From assembly GCF_032062135.1 (NCBI RefSeq), contig NC_092862.1:68275371-68339370 (forward strand): a DNA stretch of 64,000 nt. Direction: 5' to 3'. The translations under genes were made by a program, and so were the position numbers. Every line of letters starts with the position of its first letter. Position 1 is the stretch's first letter. Shown here in pieces: positions 14,201 to 26,200 of the stretch. The stretch comes from Pyxicephalus adspersus. Taxonomy: Eukaryota; Chordata; Amphibia; Anura; Pyxicephalidae. Below the pieces are notes generated by a model. That model was not told the origin of the DNA. It did not search any database and worked only from the letters and a program-made list of their open reading frames with translations.

Positions 14201-17200
14201 AAAATATCACATATCAGTATGTAGCTGATCAGGCATGTTTTAGAGCAGGAGTGTTGAAAGCTATATACAGGCCAAGATTTTCACAGCAACTTTCTGACTG
14301 TTTGAATACCATACCTTATTAAACTTAATGCTGTCTGTTAGAGATATACTAAAAGTGTGTATGGATCCCCTATTCCCCCTGGAAGACTTAGACACCCCTG
14401 CCTTAGAGTATGGCTGCCTTTCTGTAGATCTATAGATAGATGGCATTTTATAATACTTTATAGTAGGAAGTGCAATATTTATAATATACCAGATCCTTTC
14501 CTTTCAGAAAGCCAATAAATCTTGTGTGGAGTTTAAGATGTTATCATCTCCTTGCAGAGGGCAAATTAGAGGAATAGGGAGCTTTATGCTTTGCAAGTTC
14601 ATTTTATCCTTAACATTTTCCTATTCCATCCAAAATAAAAAAAAAAACAAAACAGACCCCTATATGATAAAAAATTATATTTGCCTTGATCTCATACCCA
14701 GCCCTTAACATAGTAGAAAAAAAATATATTATTCACTGTGGAACTGGAAGATCCAGCATTTGGCCTTGTAGTTCTACAAAGGTAGTTCCTTTCTTTTTTC
14801 TGTATTTAGTATTATCAGTCTTGGTTGTTTCATGAAAATAAAAGGATTGAATGGGCTTTTCTCTATGGGATTTCTTCTCTGGACTCAGCAGTGTCTTAAA
14901 TGACCACTTAGGCATCCACGATCAGATGATATAATAGTGCATATGTAGCTGTGCATCAAGGTGTAAAATGTGTCATTTGGGTCCTAACATCTAGAACAAT
15001 ATCACTGTTTGCTTTGGAGCTCGTTGATAAACCACAGCTTGCCAACTAAGGAGCATATACTAAAGTCTCTGTAGGAATATATTGCTGGATATAAAGTGGA
15101 ACAAAAACTTCTGTCAACTATTAGCAGTAAAAGAAATGTATGTTCATGTAGCATATTGTTCTCCTGCCACCATCTGAAGTGGAAGCAAATAGTATGAAAA
15201 GAATTAGACCGTGCTGTGTAATGAACAGTTCTGTCTTTTCCGGACTAGGGGTGCATTGGTGGCTCTTCCATAAATATTTAATATTACAATGCATTTCTGT
15301 GTCGGAAAAAATAAAAGTGCTTCCATTTTTCCTTTCACCAACCTGCTTCATTCTCCTAATTGCTTGGCATTTCCTTTTAGTGTTTGAGCATCTAGAACCA
15401 CTCAGTGCCCCAACTACTTAATTCCATTTTCAAAATGTGACCAACATGTGCTCTTTGCTTTTTTATTATTATTTTTTTTATCTGATTGCTTTTTATAGCT
15501 AGCAGTATGTGGAGTTTTAACCTATGTGTTTTACCTGTAGCCTTTATTGCGGCACTTTATATCGATAAGGACCTGGAATACGTTCACACTTTTATGAATG
15601 TGTGCTTCTTTCCACGACTAAAGGTAAATGGCATTTAATAAAAGTGATAGCTGTTTTCTGTAGTCTGTTTTTTGAATTGTATCATAAAACAGGCTTAGTT
15701 AATAGTGGTGATTAACTGCCTGCCCTTTTTTTGCCCACCAATACCTCTGTATGAAAAAGGAGTTTAGCTTGGTTGGTTACAAAACCACAATCTGCTAGTT
15801 AGTTGAGCAGAAATGTGTTTTCTGCACTCCAATAAATGAAACGCCTGCTAAAAATCTGTGCAGTGAGCCTCCTAACATGAAAATCTGCAAACAAATGAAG
15901 TACATAGTTTCCCATTAAGTTGGTTGAGCCTGCAGCAAAATGCTGCCAATTACCATGGGTCTGTAATGGCTCCAAAGGTGGCCAAGGTACTCTGCCTGAT
16001 CGATTCTACCACTCCCTGATTTGACCACCAGTAGTGGGGAGAGCTCCTCTCGATGAGTTACAATATTGGTGATCAATGAAGGGGAGCAGCATCAGTCAGT
16101 CAAAGATGAGGAATTGACCAATCAATGCTCAGTTATTAAGCTGCGTACACACTGCCAATTTTTGTCGTTGGAAAGGATCTTTCACGATCCTTTCCAACGA
16201 CAAGGGAGTGCACGATGCATGAACGGTGCTGTACATACAGCACCGTTCATGCTCTATGGAGAGGGGAGGGGGAGAGCGACGGAGCGGCACCCTGCTACAC
16301 GCTCTCCCCTTCCCTTTCATTAGGATCGGCTGTCGTCCATCGTCCGTGGATCCGGCAGGTCGGTCGTCCGGACGATGGACGACACCGACTGTACACACGG
16401 CAGATTTTCGCCCGATAATTGGCCGATGCCGATTATCGGGCGATAAAAATCTGACGTGTGTACGTAGCTTTAGTCAAACATGAATAGGGATTTGCATTGG
16501 AAATCATATTTATATTGAATCTAATGTCAAATCTATTAGTGTATAGCCATTTTAAGATCACATTTTATTTTATCAGTGTCTGAAAAAACAGTTTGTATTG
16601 CTCACAGCAATACCTAATTCATTTCTTGTGTCCTATTTCTAGTGCAGTTATTTCTTTTCTTTTTTTTTTTCAAATGTAACTGCTTGCAATAATCAATACA
16701 GACCATTTATCCTTCAGACCTCTTTGTAGATAGTTTATTCCACACCCAGAAGAGTTAAATGTCAGTACATGCAGGACATCTACCCACCTAAAACTGCATT
16801 TCCGTTTCAGGCCTGTAGATGTATCTTGCAAAGATGGATTGTCAAGGAAAAGATAACATTCTTTAGATACCCTCGAGGTGCCAGTAAGTAACTGGGAAAT
16901 CACTTTTCAGTAAAGATAGCCTGCTCAAGGGGCATCATTGAGTGAGTGTAGTCCACATATGGAATAGTCAGTCATCAGCCGCTCAGAAGAGTTAGACAAA
17001 GTAGATTAATCAAAACTTGTTTGGAAAGGAGTTCTCCTATCCAGGCTCTGATTGATGCTATCTAGGGTTTTGCAGAGCTGAATAACAAAAGATTATTGTT
17101 CCGATACATTTGACCAAGTGATTCCTACTGCCTCCTGTGTTGTGTTTGTAAGTGTCTATCAAACACTATTTAGAGCTGAATGATTTTTCTGTTCTGTCTT

Positions 17201-20200
17201 GTGTACAGGAGTTTATTCTAAATCAAGACTGGAATGATCCTAAATCTCAACTTCAGCAATGCTGTTTGACTTTAAGAACAGAAGGAAAAGAGCCAGATAT
17301 CCCTTTGTACAAGTAAGAACTGTTTTGTAATTGTTTGCTTGTGAATTGTTAACAGATTTAAGTTAAATCGCTGAACAGTCTATGAGGGTATAAGAGAACT
17401 AATTAATATTCTCAGGGCTTTATACCTTTACAAACTTTGCCTGGGTTGCAGGTTTCCTGATTATTCGATTTAAAACATATTGCACTGACCTACATACCAT
17501 TTACCATAGGGCATTTATCGGACAAATTACCAACACAATTAGATGCAAATCAGGCTGCCTGTCAGCAAATTCTATGCAATAGTTTTTATGTAGATTTGTG
17601 ACCCCTGCCCCTGCAATCTTGGGCAACCAACTGATAAAGATTTGCACATGTTTGTGACAGATTTACCTTTTAAATGAATTAAGATGAGACCGCTTTAATT
17701 CAAAATAGATGCAAAATTAGGACGTGGTCTGAGCAGGATTTATTCTGTTAAAGTGCTTCACTAGGGCAGCAGAAAGAGAAATTTATGGGTGAAGATGTCC
17801 AATTATTACTCTTTAGTATTAATTATTACATATATATGTGTTTCTCTGCTCCTGTTTAGCACTGTCTTGCTAAATGGCAGTCCTTTTTTAATCAAAACTA
17901 GTTTTACTCAAATTTGCTTATTTTTGAAAGTTGCAGCACTGTCCCTTAATCTTATTTTTTTGTGTAATATGGTATAGACACAGGTGCAGGTTCTAAATCA
18001 GTTTAGAATCCTTGTGTGAGCAGTATATAAGAGTATTTCATCCTTACATTGTGCTTACAAGTTAAACATGCTGACATATAGTGTGTCAGCTCATCCAGTT
18101 GTACATTTCAGCAGTCTTCACTTGGTGGGTAAGCGAATAATGCATAGTGTCAAATGATGTTCATATGTATCCTATATACATATATTTGTTCACATAAGAT
18201 TTGGTGTGAGGCAAACTTTTTAGTATAAATGTTTCTTATAAAAGTCCTAAACAGTGCATGTGTTCATACATGGCATGAAAAAGACCATTCGTTTGTGTAG
18301 ATCCGTAGAACATTTCTCACGCTTTTCATAACACCTTAACACATTGAGAAACCTAGCTTCTCTTGCGTTCACTTTTCTTTAATATAAAAGACCAGCACAT
18401 TTGTGTTAAAAGGCTTTGAAAATAGATAATCAACATCTCTGCATGTGCCACTTGCCTCTAATTGTGCGATTCCCTTGTCTAAACAAAGACGCTCATACAG
18501 TAAGCATTGCAGCTGTAGCACCTTTGTGCTGTGATCCAGCTGTAGAAAATACATTGTGTGTATTGGCTTATTTTACATGGCATTATCCACAAGGAAGCAT
18601 AAACTGGATCATTCCTGGTTGATACAGAATAGCAGCACAGATGTGCTTGTATAATATTATTCAAAGACTAGTATTGTGCAAATACTGGGGAAGCCAGCCC
18701 AAGATAACATTGGGGAACACATTTTTTGTTGAGTTAGATGTTACACTTGTTCTTTTACTAATTTTTGGGTAGTGAATCCAGAAATGACCCCAGTTTTTTG
18801 CTATCACATCCAGTTTTTATGATACAGGGTACCCTCAATTTTGTAAAAAACATACAAATTTTATATTCATTGAAAAAATAATGAAATAATAACTTGAATG
18901 TACTGTTTATTTTTTTTACAGTAAAACAATTGAAAATTAATCGCGTAAGCGGTTAAGGTAGAAATTTACGCTTCTAGCTTTTCCTGGAATGTTCAGTGTT
19001 AGGACAATCCCGCTGGATGCTCCAACAATAGTCAGCCACCATATGTACACCCCATCTACCCTGATACTGTCCTTCCATAACCTTCAAATCTTGGTGGAAT
19101 TGTTCACCTTTCTCATCACTGACTGCACCAAGGTTTTCTGGGGAGATAGAAAGATGGCTATGCAGAAAATGCACCTTGATGCTCATATTGCAACCAAGCA
19201 TTTTGTAGCTCTCCAAGAGTTTCTGGACAATATCTGTGTAATTATTTGCTCGTATGTTTCCAAGAAAGTCCTTGAGAATGGCTTTAAATGATAACCAAGC
19301 ATTATTTTCGGTTTCTGACATTGTCCTGATGAAATGTTCATCTTTGATGAGCTGCTGAATCTGTGGACCATCAAACACACCAGCCTTTATTTTTTCAAAT
19401 GACAGGCTAGGAAATGCCTAAATGAGGTACTTGAAACAGTCTCCTTCAGTTGTCAAAGCTTAACGAACTGCTTCATCAGACCTAGTTTCATGTGCAGAGG
19501 CCGGAATATAATATTCTTTCTATTCTAGGAGTTCTGAAGCCTTCTTCGATAGTCCCAAATCACTCAACTCATGCTGCTCAAATCCCTTACGAATAGAGTT
19601 CTCTTCAATTTCAAACTCTTCATCATTGTTGTCACCTAGTTCATCACCATAATCATGTACTCCAAGAGAGGGTAGTGTAACGAAAACCGGCACTGAGATT
19701 TCATCTGAATGGTCCGATGGTGGACTAGGATACTCTGTTACATTTATTTTTCTTGTTATATCCTGAAGTTTTTACTATACAAAAGTAACAGTCACTGAAA
19801 TGATCTGGCTCTCGCCAAACCATAGTATACCAAATGGTATCTTAGCATGTGTTCCCTTTGTCCACATCTGTAAACCCTCGACACACTGTTTGCACACCTT
19901 ATGAGGGTCCCAAGACTTATCTTGATCACCAAGTTTAACTTTGAAATATGCCAAAAAGGCTTGCTCTACAAATGTGCTTATGTTCGCCCTTTGACTGGTA
20001 ATGGTGATACTACCACAGATATAACAAAATGAATCAGGGTTGTTTAGGCACTTACGACGAGAAACAGCAGAGCCAGACATGATCTGAAAGGAAGGAAATA
20101 CGCATCTAAGTAGAGAAAAAAATTTTGTGTATTCACTTTGTAGAGCAGTGCACAACCTATGACCACACTGTCTTGCGTGTAAACGAATAGCCTATACAAA

Positions 20201-23200
20201 TCCAAGCTAAAGTAATCGCATTATTATAAGTGGTAGAAAAAAACCTGACGTGATAGAAGAAAACTAACTGCACTTTCAGAATCAACATACCTATTTTAGT
20301 ATTATTATTATTATTATTATTAAACAGGATTTATATAGCGCCAACATATTACGCAGCGGTGTACATTAAATAGTATAAATTAGCTTAAAAATTTAAGTCA
20401 ACAAAAGATTGGTTCAAAATTGCTCCCCAGTGCAATCTTTTTTTCAGTATGGTTACAAAAAAAATCCAGTTTCTGCATTAAAAGATATTTCAGATAGTGA
20501 TAAGTGTATAATTTGGAAGCCTGGATACTTAGTATATATAGGAGTTCTGCCTAGATACAGGTTTCTTTTATCGCTCCTTTTCATATATTAGCCCAGATGC
20601 TTCTAAGTCACAAACCCAAAGCTAGTATGCAGGCCAGGTATGTCAAACAAAAGTCAGAGGGTATATCTACACAATTATTGCAGGTCAGTGATTTAATGTT
20701 TTAAAGCTGAAGGGTCATGATGGCAGCCAGTAAACTAGTATTTTTATTAGGAGGTGGAAGCTCCTTGTTTCTTTTATAAAAGTTTTTTTCAAGCTTCTTT
20801 CCATTCAGTTGTGTCTCATAGATTAATAATCTGTCAATGTGGTGAACATAAGTGACTTTTATAGCAATGAGTTATATCCAGCTGCCAGAAAGGAAAGTCA
20901 TTTAGAGAAGGGGGTAACCATATGTGAGCTGTGTCGATTTCAAGGATTGGAAAAACAAAATCAAAGGTCTTTACGGTGTCATTCATCCTCTATAGATTTG
21001 GAACCTAGTCTCCTGGAAAGCATGTTCCTCTTAAAAAACAAAAAAAAATTAAAATTGAAAATGTACTAGAATATATTCTCATGTGACACCAGGCCGACTT
21101 GTAACTTCAGATCTCTATGGTCACCAGCACCCGGTGTACTTGTATATACTGCTCTCCAGGTTGTGTTTATGCATTGAGTCCCATATCCTCAGTTCTGACA
21201 AATCTGTGGTGGCATACCCTAAATAGGCCAAAGTATGCATTGTTCTCAGATGTTTACTCAAAAATACGCTGTCAGAGCTGTATTCTGAAAACAAATTAAA
21301 AAATCAGATTAGCACTTGCTAATCAAGGTAAGTTTTTAGGGTTCATGTCTTACATATGCATAAAATGGATTGTTGCAATATGGCTGATATGTGCAGCCCA
21401 CCTGCCTAAAGAGAAACTAAACTCTAAAGTCCCCCAAAACAAAACAAAAAATACACTTACCCTCAATCCTGCAGGGCTGTCCATCGGTCCAGAGCCATCG
21501 GGTCCCGAGTCATACAAACATCTGTCTTTGGGACAACAATCCAGGTGCCGCCATCTTCTCTTCTTCTGGGTCCTTGTTACTACATTACCAAACCCAGGTG
21601 TGAGATCGAGTGACGTAGATGGGAAAAAACTTGCTAACCGCACTGCGCCTGCATGAGATTGGCAATTGTTTTCCCTTTTGACAAAAGGACTCCTTATGCG
21701 CATGCCTGAGATGCTCGGGCATGCGCAGAAGGAGCACTCAAGAAGGGTGCAGCAATTTAAAAAGGGTGCAGCAATTTAAAAAGGGTGCAGCACCACCCTC
21801 TAATTCTCAGTCGCCTAGAATGAATGGGAGTCCAAAGCCTCCCGGGATACCTACGTCACTCATCCCAGGAGGCTTTGCGCTCCCATTCATTCTCATACGC
21901 CTAGTGAAATTTCTGAGTTTAGGTACGCTTTAACATACATTGTGTAAAATGGATGTAATGTAAAAAATTGCGTCGCTTAGAAATCGATTGCCCTAAACTG
22001 GAGTATAGACCAATTACTTGTTTCATTAAACTAGTTTTCATAAAACGTAAATGGTGATTTTTATTTTCGGGAAAATATTGTTATTATTATTAGTATTACC
22101 TATTGTTAGGTTGCTTCTAAGCACAATATACAGAAAAAAGTTGTAATGCATACATAGCATGTAATAAAACACATTTGATTTATTTTACTATGGGGATGTA
22201 TTTAGTTGATTTAAATGAGGGTAGGTGTGGTCTTTAATTGTAAGAAGATATATTTGAAGCAGAAGGATCTTACAGTACTTCAGTTTCCAGAAAGTTTGGA
22301 GTTTCTAAGTAGAGCACTTGAAGAAGCAATAGTCTCAAAAAGTCTTGGTTTTTATGGCTGCAGTAAATACTGCAAAATAAATATAACAGTAATGATTCCT
22401 GGATTGCATTAGCAGTTTGTGTAATGATTTTCCTTGTCCAGAGTTGCTCTTTAATAATATATAAAGTATGACAGTAATTACACTTTCTTATTGCTTAAAC
22501 ACACCATGGTATAAGTTTGAAATTACCCTCAGAGTGTAAACTGTTCCTTGTTATCAACATAGCCAGAAGGAGAGGATGACTGCAGTGCCCTTCAATGTGA
22601 CTATTATCAGACAGTCTCCTTTTGCAGTTAATATTTTATCTCATATATATTTTGTTCATATAAATTCCGGAAACTTTCACATATAAATGTCTAGATGTTA
22701 TGAAAGGATCAGGAGGTAAAGTTCAAATATTCAGCATTGGAAACTTAATGCTAAAGCTTCAACTTTTTCATATACAGATGGTACACGATAGTAACAAATT
22801 GAAAACTCTTTTTATCATTGTTCAGGACCCTTCAGACTGTGGGCCCTTCCCATGCAAGAACCTACACAGTTGCCGTGTACTTCAAAGGAGAGCGAATTGG
22901 CTGTGGTAAAGGACCAAGGTAATTTAAAAGCTTTCTCTTTATGTTTGATTAATAGATAAAGCTGAAAAGGTTTCTAATCGAGTGGCTCCAGCTTTAGGCA
23001 TCACACACATTAATAAGATATTTTCCCTCACTGGCCCTGTCCTGCCATGACTTCAAAGTAAAAACCAATATTGAGTTATTATGCTTGGTTAGTTATGACG
23101 AACACAATAACATACCCTTCTGCTTGTAGTGTCAGCTGTAATTAACAAAATCATACACGTATTGTCAGTTCATTACATACCTATGAACAAAGCCATATAC

Positions 23201-26200
23201 ATTACTCAAGCAACATGACATCTTTGAAGGAAAAGTTGACAGAAAATCCATGTTGCATCCCCTTTCCTTGTGCTCTTTGACAGCTCCTATTCTCATCCAT
23301 CTGTGACTGACTTCTGTTCAAGATTTGTTTTAACCATCCAGAAGAAATGTTATTAGTAAGGGTTGTGCACATATTGTTTAATTTTTATTTTTCTTATTGC
23401 TTCTTTTTAGCACAGAATAAAGTTGGCCTACAATGCCAAGAGAAAATCCACTATTCTGAAGCTCGAGTAAGGGTGGCCATACAATAAAGAACCTGATCCT
23501 TTAGCAAAGAACAATTAGATCTTTGAGCAAACTCAACAGCCACATCCGCTATTCAGTGTTTGTCAGGACATCTTCTGTGGCAGTAATTGGGAGTTCTGGG
23601 TTCTCTCTGTTCTTTTATGCTTTATTACAGAGCTGATAATATTAGAGTAACTGTCCCCCTTCCCCCCCCAACCAACCAACTTCACTTTCCTGCCTTATCC
23701 CATGTCCACCCATAAAGCACACATATGTGCTCATTACAGTTTTGTGCTAAGCTCAGAAGATACATAGCTTTTGTAGCTGCTACATTTTTTTTTATTTTTA
23801 ACACATTAAAACAGTACAGAACAACATTGTAAACCAATTGAGGGGGCTAGGGGAAAATGTTCAGGGGACATCAGAGGAAATGGGGGGGCAAAACAGAGTG
23901 GGGGGGGGGATGTCTCAAAGATACATAACTTCAAGGAGTCCAGAATAGTAGCAAATATAAAAAATGTAAAAAAAAAAAAAAAAAGGGCGGGTAAAAAGTC
24001 CCAGTTATAGTGTCCTTGGTTCGGTCAAGATAGAATATTACCTGTAATGAAATTGCTACTTATTAAAGGGAGGGAGGGAACAGTAGTGGGGAAACAGACA
24101 TAATATTTAACACCTCGGGCACCTAGTAGGCTCTTATATTCATCAGATTCCTGGAACGCTATCCATGGGGCCCAGGTACACAGGAATTTTTCGGTTCCAT
24201 CATATATACCAGAAGTGAGATCCTCCATCAACAGAATTTCATTACCTTGTGAACCCAGGGCTTAACAGTGGGGGGGTCTGTCTTTTTCCAGAGCCCCGGT
24301 ATACAGCTCTTGGCCGCTTGTAGCTTCTTTTGCACACCTATTTGAGGCATGGCAAGTAGTGGAAAGTTCTCTTTATCTTTGTTCACTTAAAACAAAAAAT
24401 GCCAAATTTTTAGTTTGTATGTTCTTCCCCAGGCATTACATGATTTAGAGATTTATTGAGGGCATTTTGTTGTTGAAGGTCTTTTATTGCCGGATTCATT
24501 TGACCTACTTTCTAACTGCGTTTAACCTGCTTAATAAAGGTTTGCATTTTCATAGACTTGCAGATGCAGAGGAGGCAAAGCCCATTTAAAGCAAGCAGAA
24601 GTCCCTTGACACAGACCCTAAAGCTGTTTGGGTTACATTTCTGCATTTTATTTTACATCTTTTGCACATTAGTGGTGGAAGGGGATTTCAATACAAAAAA
24701 AACTATTAGAATCATAGAAAATATGTTTTAAGAAGCACATATTTCTTGTGCCTCTTTTCACATAGTTATTACATTCCATAGTTAAACATGGTCTTTATCA
24801 ATAAACAGGGAAATTCACATTTTCATGACAATTTTGGCAGTGTGTGCATATAGGATTTTTAGTGCTTTTCAGTGTCTGTTCATGCTAAATTATGCTGTTA
24901 AAATTATTTCTAAATTTGCTTCTCCTGTGCAGTGTTTGACATATATATTTCATATTACCCTAGAATTTCCACTTTTGTTCTACATATCATTTTGGATCTC
25001 CACTTCTGCTCCTAATTCTGCTATAATAGGGGTACGAATAAGAAGCAATTGCAAGGGAATGGTTTGATTAGCAGGTACCTAGCGAATTACTATATAGCAA
25101 ACATGGCAACAGTGTTATAGTAATTTATCACCACTGTGACGATAAGTATCTGCCTAACATGTAAGAAAATAGTATGTTTAATGGAACAGAGTTTTACTAA
25201 TACCTAAAAACAGAACTCTAGCCATGCGTCACAGGGACAGAAACTCTTAAAATGTCCCTAATTGAGACACAGATAGCAAATAAAATGTGACCTAAGTTCT
25301 TACTCTTACACTCTCATTTCAAAACCAAAGATGTTAATCACAGGGACTTCTCTGTAAATCTGCAATCACATTTAAGAGAATTCTCCACACTGGGAATCAA
25401 TATGTTCCTAAAATTTCTGCCTTTGCTTGCTGTATCACCAAATAAAACCCTAGTTTTAAACCAGCTTTTACTTTGATAGTTGACTGTGAAGGAAGTCTAA
25501 TGCTTACATTTTGATGCATCAGGCTTTCAGTATATGAGAGACAGCAAGGTACTTACGGTGGGAGTTTTGGGTTGCTTTCCCTATATTGCTTTTCCCTATA
25601 TTGCAGACATACGCAAAAGGAGTTCCTCAATCATCAAACTGCTATTAAAGGAAAATGGGCTGGTCTACTAAACTACAGCAATGTTAGATGAATGTAGGTC
25701 TGTTTTCCATGCATCATTTAAATAAAGTACCTTTAAATATTAAAAAAAAAAAGTCTTCGAGGCTGGACAAGCTGTGTTTGGTAAGAGCCTATTTACTCTT
25801 CCCCATTTCCTGCAAGTTGTATATTTTTATCTTATGTGCAGGATATGCCCTTTTAGGTGTTTGTAATAGAAGATTTCACCTATATTCCTGGTACAGTGAA
25901 CACTCAATAAGTTGAACTTTCCTTTAGTATTAGTAACTGATCGTAGGAACAAATAGGTAAAGCACAGTAAATGCCCTAACCAGCATAAGGGGGTCAAATA
26001 TATATATAAAGGGGTGGATAAATACAATAGGGCACAACAAATATGAGGTAGTTAGAAAACACAAAGAAGGTGCACTCCAGCATTATCCAAATGTGAAACA
26101 GTGATAAAAACAATTGGATGCTCATCACAGGTGTGTAGTTTACAGTGTCATTTCATTAGGATAGTGTACCTTGTTGCTGTACTGGGACCACTAAAGCTGT

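Larger units (their letters stand above)
17313..22825 (+). other. DROSHA: DROSHA intron (5.5 kb)
   Basis: The intron contains an antisense transposon ORF relic (18974-20080), an L2-like tail (20300-20375) and a MITE (21407-21932). The stretches 17,313-18,900 and 21,935-22,800 show nothing recognisable. Confidence 0.85.

Noticed and set aside
16066..16483. Several 67-89 codon frames on both strands
   Set aside because: Same cause: the GC-rich Harbinger-type MITE at 16139-16469.
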